Shown: positions 15,261-32,500 of the stretch, piece by piece
Layout of the letters: each line of letters starts with the position of its first letter
Position numbering within the stretch: position 1 is the first letter of the stretch
DNA from: Pogonophryne albipinna
Lineage: Eukaryota > Chordata > Actinopteri > Perciformes > Artedidraconidae
Direction: 5' to 3'
Assembly: GCA_028583405.1 (NCBI GenBank)
Contig: JAPTMU010000064.1
Coordinates: forward strand, 718,501-782,500
DNA: 64,000 nt
The notes under the pieces: generated by a model
Told to the model about the DNA's origin: nothing
Database searches by the model: none
The model's input: only the letters and a program-made list of their open reading frames with translations
Made by a program: the position numbers and the translations under genes

Positions 15261-17595
15261 GGCTGGAGAAAATTATTTAAAAGCTTGTTAAGACTTTAAG
15301 ACCAGAAGACTTCCTGGAATGATCGATCGTCGACAAGTTGTCAGAGAATTGTTAAAAATGCACATGGCAATTCCACAGAGCCTGAGGTGACATTTAGAGA
15401 GTGCTTGTTTTGTGTGAACCACAATCCAAAATGTGGATTAACAATGATTTTAAAAAGATATAACCTGCAAATTGCCATATTACAAGAAGTATATTGGGAT
15501 CTAAAGAAAAAACTAGAAGACGAAGTCAATCGACAAAAACGTATTTGCAACAATTATAATAATTGATTATTTACTTTATCAACATTTATTAAGACAAATA
15601 TTCTCTAATTGCATTATTTCTAATGTAGGATTTTCAGTTTTTTCGTTGTTTTCTATCATTGTGAATTAAACATTTTCGTGTTTTGGACTGTTGATTGTAA
15701 AAAATAAAAAATAATTTAAAGATTTTCTTGGAGTCTGCAAAACAGTAACAGCGTTTTTCATTCACTATTTTAATATATAAATTAACTCACATAAGCTAGA
15801 ACCATATATGAATAGTGACTACTGTAGATTTTAAATATTTCCAGTGGTTCTTTATAAGAGGAAATAAAAAACACCTAGCCTCAGGGCATCATTCACAAAC
15901 GTTAACTCCCATGAATGCGGCTCCTTGTCTATGAAATAACATATCATTACTACAAACTGGCAACACAGTTTAAGTCAGTGATTTGTGGCAGTGTTATATA
16001 TATGAGAGAAGTGCTTTCTGGCCCTGCAGGGTCCTGGAGAGAGGAGCTCATCTCAGGGTCAGTGAGCCCTACTGGGGGTCTTGTGCTCTGATGGGTACAT
16101 CCAGAACCAGAGACTCACACTGGGATCAGATCAGAGCCTATCAGACGACACAGATGATATCAGCGCCGGTGTGTATGTGTGTGTGTGTTGATAGACTAGG
16201 TCAGTGAACATGTCAACATCAATAGTAGGGGGTTGTACATAGTTCACTGGTGCCCCCCGAGGGGTGTACACAGGCTGACTGAAGAGGGTTTTTTTTACTC
16301 ACAGGTTTCTAATCACTGTGATCTGAGAAGGAGTTTTTATTTTTAACAAAACTCCGTCTGTAGTTTCGTACAAAACATATTTTGAAAGATGATATATTTT
16401 GCCAAAGCGTGAGATAGCAGCAGTCTGCACAGTGTCAAATCGCATCTCATCTGTGACTGTGGCCCTCTTTGTCTGCTGTTCGACATGTTGGAGTTCCTGA
16501 AGGGGGGGAAGGAATGCCGTCTCATTTCCAGATTTCCTGCTGATAAATCCAGGTGAGTGACAGGGATGACACAGCCTTATCCCATGATTATGGGAAGCTC
16601 CTGGAATTCTGGCTCCATCAAAGCACTGTGAACTTCCCAGGCTGCAGTATCACTGTTCGCTGATCCCTACATATAGCTCCCAGCATATGAAATTCCCAAT
16701 CTCACCATCCACATCACACTTATGAGAGCACACAGGAGAGGTCAGCACCACATTGGAGCTATATCCTCTGTTTTGCCCAGTTTACGGACTGAAATCGCTG
16801 GATTTGGCTGAGTTTAGATAGCAGATCACTGGAAAATTACCGTTGAAAGCTTGTTGCATTATAAACATATGGTCGAATAAAATGGTGATTAAGTTTTATA
16901 GTAACAGTTTTGTAAAACAAGCCCTTGTTCAGACCTAGTCATTCAATTGTTGAAATTGGTCTTATGCACTATAAACACTCACACTAATTAGTATGCAAAA
17001 GCAAAACCAGAGCATCAACAACAAATGCATGCCGTGCATTCATAACAGCTGAGTGCATTTTGGGGCTCTGTGTTGAGGTTGAAATTTGACTCCAGAGAAC
17101 ATAGTGTTCTAGCACTTACAAGATCCATACATGTTAAAGAGTGCAGCGTTCTCCAAAACCCTTAAACAGCACCAAGGGTTTTCTCCAAACAAATGTTTCA
17201 CTCACTCCAAAATAAAAACGCAGTGACATCCATCGGCATTATTCAAATATAAATGATAAAATCTGATTTATTCAGTTTTAAGAACGGGTGAGATATTAGT
17301 TCAACATAAACAAAAAACTACAATTTCACTAAAAAATCTTTAATTATGTGTCTTCCAATCAAACTAAATTCAAAGGATGTGTGCAAAAGATGCATCATTT
17401 TCCCTGATTTGAGCCTTACAGGCAAAATAAGTATTTCAGTCAAGAGCATCCATGCATATTAAATTAAATAGCATATAAAAGCATATTAAACTTCTTTAAT
17501 TCTTGTATGAGCCCAATATGGTTATTTTTCTAGTAAGTAGATGTGCGTTAAGATGTTGGTTAAAATATGAATCAGAATGTATTTGTTTGTATTGA
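15261..17595. other. Non-coding sequence
   Basis: AT-rich, especially 15540-15860. No gene found. Confidence 0.55.
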
Positions 17596-17932
17596 TTAAA
17601 GAGGACATATTATGCTAATGTTCAGGTTCATGTCCGTATTTTGTGCCGGCTGGCTGGCTCTGATGTGATTGGTCAACCGCTTAGAGATGTCCCACCCTTA
17701 GCCTATCATGTACCATGTGGGGAGCACTAGCCAATAGAAGCTCAAGTCTTACTTAGTGATGTCACTATGGTATGGAATAAAGAGTCTAATGGAAGTGTTT
17801 CAGGCAGGGGGGAGTAAGTGGGACACAAACTCCCTCTGGGGATTCTAGCCTTTTGAGACCATTTTCATGTTCAAAACCCTAACACACTACAGGAAAGGGA
17901 AAACCCCCCAGACCATAATAGGGCCCCTTTAA
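17596..17932. mobile_element. TTAA-flanked MITE (337 bp)
   Basis: TTAA at 17596-17599 and 17929-17932 bound inverted ends: AGAGGACATATTATG on the left and AGGGGCCCTATTATG on the right (opposite strand). There is no ORF. The combination of TTAA, AGAGGACATATTATGCTAATGTTCAGG and a CCATAATAGGGCCCCTTTAA end resembles a very common dispersed fish repeat. A TTAA target site is typical of piggyBac or Kolobok; which applies here is not resolved. Confidence 0.72.
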
Positions 17933-18158
17933 CGTGTCAAAACGTAATGGAAACAAATACAAGTATTCATTCATTCATTCCTGCACAGTAGGCTGCTATA
18001 AGCATGGAAGTGACAACTTTATCGGGCATTCAGAAAATGCTCCTTCTCAAAATACAAACATTGATTGCGAGTATTATATCTTTCTATTTGTAGTCCTTTA
18101 AGAAAAAACTGAAAGTTAACGGAACCTTTTTGTCTTCCAGGGATCCGTTTTATGTCTA

Positions 18159-18512
18159 ACCCCCAGTTTCCACCGGGTCCGTCTGCGCCGCGCTGCGCCG
18201 CGTTACGGCTGCGCCGCGGCGGTCGTAAGAATCACGGCCACTCTAGTCAATGGGTGCTATTCCACCACACGCGCCGCTTTACGTCTCAGACGCGTCCCAG
18301 AAGCGGCCCAGAAGCGGCTCGGCGCAGCGCTTCTCTAAAATTAGGATGAATCCTATTTTTGCCGCGGCGGCGTAAGGTATGGTCGGGCAGGCAGCCCCCC
18401 CCCCCCCTCGCAGGAAGTCAAAAGGTGAGCATCCGGGCCAGGCCCATCCCCCACATATTCTGTTGTTTTGGTCCGCAGCGCGGCGCAGACGGACCCGGTG
18501 GAAACTGGGGGT
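18159..18512. mobile_element. GC-rich MITE with 39-bp perfect TIRs and TA target site (354 bp)
   Basis: Both ends carry the same 39-bp inverted repeat beginning ACCCCCAGTTTCCACCGG and ending GCGCTGCG, without a mismatch. TA flanks both sides (18157-18158 and 18513-18514). The interior is strongly CpG-rich with repeated GCCGCGGCGG motifs and a C run (18399-18410). ORFs across it are shadows of GC richness. It has no coding capacity, so it is a non-autonomous element, mobilised by a TA-targeting enzyme by inference. Confidence 0.85.
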
Positions 18513-18514
18513 TA

Positions 18515-20974
18515 TACATTCATGCTCTTATTCTCCTGGAACAAAATGTCCCAAGTGGATATCTTCAATTATATATTCTAATCCCGGCTGCTTGTGCTCT
18601 CATTAGTAACCGTGGTAACAGATTTAATCTGGCGCTTGTTATTGTGTGACGTCTTGTGTGTCCGAGGCTTCCACAGGAGATGAATGGTGTGTGTGTTTGT
18701 GTACACACCCACTTTGCATTTGTCCATATGTTTAAAAGCTGGGGTCTCTAGCCACCCCCATCCACGAGGGAGGAAGTGCTAAATGCTCGACTTCCTGTGT
18801 GTCTGGGTCCGTCTCCACAGCTGTGGCTAGACACAGAGCAGGCCGGTCGACTGAGGTGCATAGCTCTCATGAAAGGCCATGAAATAATGCTTTATTCTCT
18901 CCTGTGCTTAACCCTGCACCCCTCTCTCCTCCCTCACACAAATACATTTCTCCCCTCCACTACCTCTCTATTACTCTCTTCTCTTAGAGGCTCTCCTGCT
19001 ACCTATAGAAGAGCGCCCATACCCCTGCACACAGGTCGAGTGCCCCTCTGACCTGTAGGACTAATGAAAAAAACTCTCAAACTCCCCCATCCTCACTGCA
19101 CCCCATTACTTATAGAAAAGGTTCCTCTTCCTCCTGGCCCCTCGTCTTCCTCCTCTTCGTCTTTACTAGCCTCCCTCCTTCTTCAGTAGCCCTCCCGCTG
19201 CGATGCGGTTGGCTCCTTTGATCTGGCCCAGCGCTCTAATTAGAAGGAAGTGAAGTGTAGGCCAGTGAGGTCACCATTACCCGCGACCCCTCTCATCGAC
19301 CACTCCAAATGTCGTTAGGGAGCGAGACGTTCTCACGCCGTTGACCCGCTGGCCGGGATGGCGTGGGGATCTGGATCGCGTTAGGGACCCCCGTAAAAAT
19401 CAGGCACAATTTACGTCTAATTTGAGCCACTGCAGAGGTCAGTGTGCGGTGTCTCGTTAGTGTCCAACTGGGGAGGGCAGGGGGGAACTATATTACCGCC
19501 GGACCTAACTGGCAGAACCCTCGTTAAGGCCGCACGGAGTTCATCATAAACAGAACTACCGGACCTGAGGTTTGTCATAAACGTCAGAGAATTCTAAGCT
19601 AAAAACATGAAGCCAGCAACATCAATGGAAGCACTGGGTTGAAGGATTTATCATAAAACTTGGATTTAAAGTTTGGGATTTGTCATAAAAGCAAAGATTG
19701 GGCTTAGTTAGTGGATAAGAGTGATGAAACAATATGTATGACTCCTGCTTTTGATCATGGTAGTAAAGTAGCGGGGGCTTACTGTGTGTGTTGAGGGATA
19801 ATGTGTCATTACTTGAGGGATGTGAGTCACCAGAACAGGCCGGCGCACACACAAACTAACAGGCTTGAGGAAAAAATGAACACTAATCACACTTTGACTC
19901 TGCTTGTTAAGGGTATTTCCTCTTGCTCACTCAAACTCCCAGAGCGATTAAATCTCCCAAAGCCCGGTGAATCCCTGTTGTACCGTGGCTTGAATAAAGG
20001 GATCCTGGCAAGAAGCGCGACCTCATTGGCTTCATGTACACTACACACACATGGCACATAAGGACATACACATGCACCTTAACACACACCATCTACTGTA
20101 CGTATACCTGGCCTAAAACCAAACACGTGTGAGAGCATGATCACTCTTAGCTGATCCCACGGGGGAACCGAGAGGGAGGGGGGGGAAGGGTTTTAAGGTA
20201 AAACATCAAAGCTAGAGGGATATTTTACTTTGGATAGGGTAAGAACACATCAAACAGCAAAACCCCGCTCGTCGCTGCCCCCCTCCCCCGTCCCTCACTC
20301 TGCAGAAAAATCCATATATCTGGCAAGAACATGTCTGCTCTATGACAGTTCAAAGACACCATGAGGGTGGGAGGGCAATGATTTAATATGCAATGAAAAT
20401 GCACACCGTGGGTACCATCTTCTCATGCAATCATTAACTACTCAATCCTCAATTGAGACAATATTACTAAATTACTGGGTGTGTGTCTGTAAACTGTGCT
20501 TGCCCAAGGTGTTGAGCGACATTCAGGTGTATGCAGGTGTGTTCAGCCCTAAAAGAAAGATGTATAGACTTCTTTATAAGTGAGGAGGCACTTCATGCAA
20601 TTATCATGTCAAGGATTTTCACATACTGTATGATCTGAAGGGAGGGGTAGAGAGAGAAAGTATGTAGTCTCTATGTAAGTGTACTGCATGCACACATTGC
20701 CAGTGTCTGGCTGTCATCCACAGAGTTGATTTAGGTGGATTATGCTAATCCATACCTGCTCTGTGTCGTCTCTAAATGATCTCTTAGCCGACTTGTGTGC
20801 AGAGAGAGGCCACCCTCAGCTGAGAGCGGAAGTCCCTTGAAACCATGAATCCACCGGAGACTAATAAATCCACGAGGGGAGACGAGACTTAATACATTCA
20901 GAAATATCAAGATGTTATATAGCAGTGAACATGCCTTTTTTTTCTTTATCTTCATCCACTGTCCGCAATATCTT
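18515..20974. other. Non-coding sequence
   Basis: Unique DNA. 19190-19560 is CpG-richer than its surroundings and repeat-free, so it could be a regulatory element. No motif decides it. Confidence 0.5.
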
Positions 20975-21467
20975 CACATTTTGGGACATAGATGATAGGA
21001 TTAATACCAATATCAGGTTTGTTTATAATATACAAAGCTATTATGAGGAACACGTTTACTGAGCTTGGCACAAAGACAGGAAACAGGGGAAACTAGCTAG
21101 CCTTGCGCCAGTACAAAAACCAAAGGAAAAACATGTTTATTGACCTTTTAATGGGGGATATGTGCTTGACTATTTCTTGGCTGAGACCAGTAACTTACTT
21201 CAAGAGTCTTTAGTTTTCGTACAGAAAAGAGCTTTAGAGTTATTACGTGATAATTAGCAACCATAAGTGGATTTTCTTACCTTAGGACACAGCCAGGCTA
21301 GCTGTTTCCCCCTGGTTTCCAGACTGTATGCTAAGCTAAGCTACAGTATTGGGTTGCTGGTGTTAGCCTTATAGTGAATGGACAGTTATGAGAGTGGTAT
21401 TCATCTTGTCTTTCAACTATATATTCCAGAGAGTGAATAAGAGTATTTCCCAAAACTATTCCTTTAA
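20975..21467 (-). mobile_element. Dispersed fish repeat (MITE-like), older copy, minus orientation
   Basis: On the minus strand this reads TTTAAAGGAATAGTTTTGGGAAATAC.. then GCTTAGCTTAGCATACAGTCTGGAAACCAGG, AAACAGCTAGCCTGGCTGTGTCC (split here) and ..TTATTGACC. I recognise this ordered set of blocks as a highly repeated percomorph element. Its other end, CACATTTTGGGA at 20976-20987, pairs with TCCCAAAA at 21448-21455. Many substitutions mark it as old. The outer left end is worn away. Confidence 0.65.
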
Positions 21468-25203
<3,736 letters not shown>

Positions 25204-27745
25204 CACAGTAATCCTATTATGGTGATTCGTTCAGTGTGATGAGAGTAAAAACTGTGGCAAACAGACATTTTAAAAGTGTTGAATAAACCACCTTCTTTGT
25301 AGTCTCACAGGTGCCTTCAAGCTACCCTGCTATCTCACATACAGCTCATCACAGCTGTCTGATTGGTTACCATCCATATGAAGGCCTTGCTATACAAGTG
25401 TTAGTGAAAAGGAGTAGATAACCAAGTCTTTTTTTCAGCTAAGATTCATATAGTCAAAAATCTGTACTGACATCAGAATGTGTAGGGTTAAGCAGCTCAA
25501 GCTGACCAATGACAGGTTGGATAACTGGAATGAAAACTGTCTTGAAAAGTATTGTGGAGGTCACGCTGAGCAACTTGGTTTCATTCCATTACCAGAGCCA
25601 GGGCCTATGTAGGAGCACACTTTCTTTCTTGCACACAGAGCAGACAGATATACCTGGAGGATATATTTGCAACATTTCACAGAAAGTGTTCTGGATTAGA
25701 ATAATTGACAGCACCTTTGAACACATCAATGTCCATAAACACAACTACACATACCAACGTTGAACTAAAGCAACCCGCCCTGTAAACTTTAACACTGCGG
25801 AATGTCATGCAATGACATTGTGTAAAAGGACCTTTTTACACCTGTCTATCTCGGCCTCTGTGTGCCTAAAGCAAACTCATTGCTCAGCGCGGTATCTGCT
25901 CTGTCCCTCTTTAAGCAGGGAGAGGCTCGCGAAGACAGACTCAAGGCTGGAGTATTGACTCACCGGCCTGCACCTTATCACGGTGAGAACTTGCACACAT
26001 GACGAATGAGTCTATGGCGCGGCAGATAAGACGACAGGTAAGCAGAAGGGTCAAGGGTACATAGGGTAGAATGCCCCGCAATAACTGCAATACATAAGGT
26101 GAGCATACACATCTGCATTGTTTCACTTAGGTTTAGTGAGAGGTCAGATACGAGAGACTGACAGGGAAGGACGCGGCGAGAGGAAGCTTAAACTGGCTAA
26201 TCTGCCTTTTAAGAGTCTGTTAACCACATACAAGCTGTCAGAAACGCGCCAAGGCACTCTGTACGCCAACATGTGTGTGAGTGGAGAAAAGACACATAAA
26301 CACACAATGTGTATGCACAGACACGCACATGGAGTTCAAGGGGCCACTGAGTGCAGGGCAGTAGGTGTTAGATTACAGGAGCGGGGCAATCCAAAGCGCC
26401 GCCTGCTCCTATCTTTATTTAACCGCTGATTAGACCAGCTCTTTGAAGGCCCCTTTAATTGCCGCGGCGATGAGGCTCTTAAAACCAGGAGGCTTTTTTC
26501 CCCCCCTCTTTTATTGATTTCTTCTCTCATGAAACCAATAAAAACGCCCACACTTCTGTTTCTCCCTCTTTCTCCTTTTTTCCTCCTTCCTGTTGCTCTC
26601 TCTCTCTCTACTGCTTGTTTTTCTTGTTCACCCTCTGTCCACATTTTGTCACTTGTGGTTTATGATACCGGTTTGCCAGCCAATACTGAAATGGTGCCTC
26701 CAGCTAAAAGAAAAAAAGAAAATGATGATACACAGTCAAGCCCTGAGGCAAAAACTAAGCCATCTTGTCAATTACTCTACGTCACTTTTCATCAACTGTG
26801 TTTGAGACGAGACGTGTTCAAACAGCTCTGAGAAGGAATGGAAAGTAATGATAGATTAAGAGAAAGAGCGACTCTGTATTGACAGCGAGAGGCCACAGTG
26901 CTGAGCAGGTATTCAGATGTTTGATTTAATTAGTGTCATCGGCTTTGAACATATATTTCCCACAAACCAGTCAGACTTCTATGCGAGGAGCTTGGAGAGC
27001 GTTGCGTTTATTTGAACAACTGTGTGAACATTTTTTTGCCATTTTTACAGCATTTGTTCCATTGCACAGCGTGTCGGGAAGCATCCAATTCTCCAGAACA
27101 AAAATGAAGTGTTTGCTCTTGACAGATGAACCAGATCAAAGTGTGGATATGTGTGGAAAACATGCATAACATAAACTGCAGCAAGTGATGTGTTTAAACA
27201 TTGATAAACCTGTTACTTACATTACATTCATTTGGTCTAAATATACAAAGACATTGTTTTGCCCCATTAACAATCCAAAACTTAAATGAACGATCAAATG
27301 ATCTGCAACCATGTGAAAAGCTATAACCAGCGAATTGTTGGCAGTTCTGCTTGATAAATGTTGAACTGACTTGAACTGAACTATTTAAAAAGTAGATTTT
27401 CAAAGATGCAGATAGATATACACTATAACTTATAACTGAATGGTCAATGTTGTGTCCAGGTAGCACAGCAACTGTTATAGATTTTCTATATGCAAACTAT
27501 TTGACTTTTTTTCCAATTATTTATTCCTCTTACAAAAATGATTCCTTAATAAAAATATGTCCAAAGACAGTTAAAATGCCGATCATGGTTCCAAAGACCC
27601 ATCTTCACACACTCCATTCATAATGGTGTACTGATGCGGAAAAATGTTCTGTAAACTTAGCAATTGATTTATCTTTCAGCACTATTAAATGACTTTACAA
27701 CATGAGAGCATATATAGCATTGACTGACACTCCACTGGTGCTTGC

Positions 27746-27765
27746 CCTAATAGGGCCTTATTAGG
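27746..27765. repeat. Near-perfect 20-bp palindrome
   Basis: CCTAATAGGGCCTTATTAGG has one imperfect pair. Flanks hold more TAAT cores (GTGCTAATGAAGG), so paired homeodomain sites are possible. Confidence 0.7.
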
Positions 27766-28930
27766 ATTGTGCTAATGAAGGAGACAGTTTACGGCCGTCT
27801 GGAGACGGGGGACCACTGGACAAGGCCTTGATCTCTGACCTCACATCCTTCAGTCGTAACCCCTGCTGACTCAGACGGCATCTTCTGCCCGGCGGCCAGA
27901 TCCTTTGCCTGTGACCTCTGTCATGGCTCAATTCCACGGGCACAGACCTCCCCTCATGTCCCTCCTCTCATCAAACAACTCAACTTTGTTTGTTCTCATT
28001 AATTACCCAATCGGGCATTAGCAGCACTCCCAGGAAAGATTTGTGTTTAACGCATCGTTAACTGACCGGGGAAATTAAGGTTATGATGCATCAACAAGTT
28101 ACTGATGAGCTTTACTTCCCTCCGCTGTCTTCTCTTATTTCTAATTGTCCCCTCACAACGACGGCTTGGATAGCCATCATGTGTGGAGGACTGAAAAATA
28201 AAAAGGAAGGAAGAAGGAATTGGTTTCGTCCTTTATATTCTAAGCACACACATAATGTCCTTGATTCTTTCTGACTTTATAACACTTGAAAAACTTGCTC
28301 TGATTGATGACAGACGTGTCCACTTTGAGCAGATCCCACCCTTGCGTGAGAGCTGTAACCTTGGAGGGCTCTGTAGTGACCGTTGGTTCTGATCCCATTA
28401 CACACTCATTGATCCTCCTCTGGCTCCAGTTGTGCCGCGTCAGCCATGTTATTGTATTGATTCCAGGTAGAATCAACAGAAGCGCTGACCAGCCATCATT
28501 GACTGTCTGGTAGGATAAATACTGGGCAGCGGTGATGCTGTCAGGTGGAGAAAAACTCAATAAAAGGGGGCAATTTCACACCAACACCAATAATATCATT
28601 AAGCAATCTTAAGGGGGTTGACAATGTTGGTAACTAAAACGGCGACTGTTTATGGAAAGTGTTCGTTAAATACCCAATTAAGGATGAACATCTTGCATCA
28701 TAACCCCACCCCCTTTAAAGCGTTGCAAAGTTTAAATATACTTTTTATTTTGGGATCTTAATCCTCAAGCATGTTTACCGCCACTTGTTCTAAGTATACC
28801 TCAACCTTTAGATCACCCCTGAACTCCTACAGCCTTCCCACCTCTTCTCCTGAACATTCTCTCCTGCGCTCAAGGCAGCTGGCGAGACAACTAAGCTGGA
28901 GACTGGCACCCTGAGAGAGATTAGAGGCGT

Positions 28931-28962
28931 GTAATTAGGGATTTCTAATCAACTAATTTACA
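28931..28962 (+). promoter_or_regulatory. Homeodomain-type TAAT cluster
   Basis: TAATTAG (28932-28938), CTAATCAA and CTAATTTA lie within ~30 bp, bounded by GC-balanced unique sequence (28890-29030). The density suggests a homeodomain-bound element. Motif evidence only. Confidence 0.3.
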
Positions 28963-29395
28963 GCGCAGTGCCTTGCACGCAAAAGACCTCTGACCTGACC
29001 TAGAAAGCCTCAACATATTCTCTCTGACCTTGACCAGCATTACGTTGGCAGTGAAAAGGGGGGGGGGCAGGGGGCAAAGATGGAATATGTTGGGGGAATT
29101 AAATGGCAAAGAATTAAATCAATTTTGGGAGCAGGATGTTAGAGAAGAGGCTTGGGGGTCGAGAAGGAGAAGCAGGCGGATTTAAGGACATGTGGTTGGA
29201 GCAGCAACATCAAAAACTGGGCAGTACGTTGGGCACTAATGTGGGAAGGCGCTAACACATTAAGAACAAAAGAGGAAGTGGTAATTACTTAGATATGTTG
29301 GTAAACTACCGTGGAGGAGTGGAGGGGGTAGCAAGGCTTGGTTTGGTAATCCTACCAATGACCTGGTTTTATAAGGTCGACTAATGATGTTACGC

Positions 29396-29543
29396 CAGCT
29401 GACTGATTCCGCCGACACGCCCACCACAAACCCCCCCCTCGCTCCTCATTCCTAACCCCATCAGCTGACGATGCGACCCCGCCTCTGCTAAATCAGCTGA
29501 CGGACGCTAAACCATTGCGGCTCTCAAGCCCCTGACAGCTGAC
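29396..29543 (+). promoter_or_regulatory. Cluster of four CAGCTGAC sites
   Basis: CAGCTGAC occurs at 29396-29403, 29462-29469, 29494-29501 and 29536-29543, all on the plus strand, three of them as CAGCTGACG. Each contains the E-box CAGCTG bound by bHLH factors, and the sites are not part of a longer tandem repeat. An enhancer with homotypic sites is possible. Confidence 0.4.
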
Positions 29544-32500
29544 GGTCTAGCTCCCTCAACCCCCCACCCCAACTGCTCACCTCTAATGAGTCATGCAATA
29601 TTCTGTCGCTCCACCGATTACATATGCCTTACTCACAGCAGGGTTTCTGAAGACAGCAATATTGTTGACAGTAAAGTACAATTTCCCTTATGATCACAGA
29701 GTAATCAGCTGCTAGACCTCGACTTGAATCCCACCTTGCCCCCCCCCCCCCCCCCCGAGACACTTAACCACCTTTTTTATCCCCGGCTCAGCCAGGTTGA
29801 AATCCGAATGGTCACTTGGCGTATCAGGTCCAGCATTCAATGTAGACATTCTTGCAGTGAAGACCGGATTAAAGAGAGAGAATCTGGGTTAAAGACACTA
29901 CACAGACCATCTGTTGTTTTGTTTTTTCCCCACCAATGACCACAAGCAACGTTAACCCTCCCCCCTTTTAAATCATTCTTCGTTTCAGGATAAACAGGCA
30001 GGGTAAATACTGCAGCCGAGATGAGCGAAAGAGGCATGTGAGCTGATTATAGCACAGACAAACATGACGTAGTGACAAACTTTGGGAAGATTTAAATAAC
30101 GTGCATTTAGATCTAAATGCATTAAAGAAACAGTTGTAAGATTCAGCATCTTTATCTCTCCACACCAGACAGAAGAATAATAGAGTTTGTGGCTAATAAT
30201 GTTTTATCTCTTTTTCCTTCTCTCCCTTTCTGTACCCCTTTGTCTTTATCTGTCTTCAGTATATCTCAGTCTGTTTCTGTTTCCCAGGCTCCTAAAGCTG
30301 ATAACCCAGTTTAGTGATTTCCACACAGCACAACACTGGACACACAACACTGGACACACACTCCTTACCCAGACACATGCATACAAATACACATATGCAC
30401 ACACTTAAGTACCATTTCTCTCCCTCTTCACACACTGACTTCATAACAACAAATACAGAGACACTTCTGGGGAAGACAGTAACGCTTCAAAGAGTCATTT
30501 AAACATACACTGCACGATATTTTTAAGAATCATTATTCCCTACCAGCATTTACATTTAATGCTAAATAATTCATCAGATTAGGATAAAATCCTCACAACT
30601 TTTGAATCACATTAATCAGTAATCGATGTAAGAATACCCTGATTAACACATCAGATGTTCATTTATTGGACTTATGTAAACACATCATCTCATTTCACTT
30701 TATGCATGGACCACGTTGGTCACACAGTGTACCAGATGCAAAGCAGTGTTTCTATATATAACAGCAATGCAAGTGGTGGTGGAAAAATTTATCTCCTTAA
30801 ATGTCAACATGTTTTTTTCCCGCAAAACTCTTTTTTCCACCCGTATAGCCAAAGAAGCCAAAGTATTTAAAATAAGAATGATGTCTAAACACAAGAAACA
30901 TTAAGAAAAAAAGAATAAAATGAAAATCGCCATTAAATTATAGTTTAAATCAGATATTGTGATTAATAAAGTCAACGGTATTACAAATGTTAACCGATAT
31001 TTGATGCTGGATTTGGTGCTTGACAGTTTTCAATACAGATATACTGTATTTCATTAGATGTTGAAATATGGAGATACCCAGATAGAACATTTATCACATG
31101 TATACACACTCCTTTATTAACCAACTATTACAGTGTATGATGAAAATATGCCCTTTCGGCTGTGGAAAAAGTGTATTCCCTATTGATAAGCCATGTTGCG
31201 TTATTGTCAAAGTTACACGTTGCATGTTGCAAACTAAGGAATACTAAAACTATGAACACTTTTTTCAAGAGCAATTGCTTCACTTGGAAGCATAAATCTG
31301 CTCTGACTGTAGGGATTGCAGTGCAATATACTGAGGAGAACTCATTTCACAATATTCTTATTTGTTCACCTAGTGTGGATGCAAAAAGGACTATTTTTAA
31401 ATGTAGGTGAAAGGTACAAAGTCCCCCAAACAAAATCCACATTTCCCCTCATCTCAAGATAATAATGTCGTCAATGCAGGCAAGACAAGTATTTTAGAGG
31501 ACTTGGCAATGTAATGTATAAATTGCTTGCATCTGTGTTGGGAGTATAAAAATGAATGTGTGTGCATATGGTCTTCCACAACAGAGCAATGTGGCCCTTT
31601 AGCAAACCCTACCATGTGTGTCTTCAGGGACCCTGGACCCAACAAAGAGGCAATCTTATACTACTGACAAAAACAAAAAAAAGAGGGAATGAAGGAGTGA
31701 GAGAAAGGAAGAAAGGATAAATCAAGCCCGAAGAGAGACAAAGGCAACTGGCCAAGGGGGCCCGAAGTGTCATCTTGCCTCCACTTGGGGTGAAAAGAAG
31801 GGAGGGGGGAAAGAAAAAAGGAAGTCTAAAGTTTACCAGAGGAAAGTTCTCTTTCTTTTCCTGGACAGCTGAGTGTCTTATTATGGGATTAGATTTAACC
31901 AGTGCCCCTCTAGGAATGTGGAACAGAGGGATGGTGGTAATGGGTGGAAGAGTTTTGGGGGATGATGTGGGTCGGCCGCTGAGGCGTAGGGGTGGGCCTG
32001 GGTGTGGGGCGGGGTGCCGTTAGGTAGTGGTAGGCCGGGTCAGGGAGGCAGTATGCGGGAGGGCTTGGCAGCGTGCCCAGGGTTGGGGGAAGCCACAGCA
32101 CTGGGGCCCTTGTGTGGACCCTTGCCAACAGTGCAATTACCCTTCATTCTGAACAGCTGGCACATAATGGGTATTCAGGCACTTGTAGTCCTTTCGATAG
32201 GACATGGAGCTCCCAGGTCGTCCTCCCTCGCGTGTCTCAATACAACCAGAGATCGCCCCACCAAGGTGCTGATGAGGATGCCAACATGCCGATACAAACA
32301 CAATACGGCGTTCTGATGGATAACACCAGTTGAAAACTTTATTTAAAAAGACCCGGTTGCTACTTTGGAAGTGTGAACGCAGACTAAAAAGGCACACATA
32401 GGTGCAAACACAATACAAGCGCAGACACACACACACACAAATGCATCAAAGTGCAAGGGTAGGCCTCGTCTGTGTTTGATCCACAGTAATACGCCAGCAG

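Noticed and set aside
29724..30408. Small ORFs with hydrophobic stretches near 30187-30408
   Set aside because: Hydrophobicity follows from T-rich DNA; no splice sites, signal or homology is recognisable.
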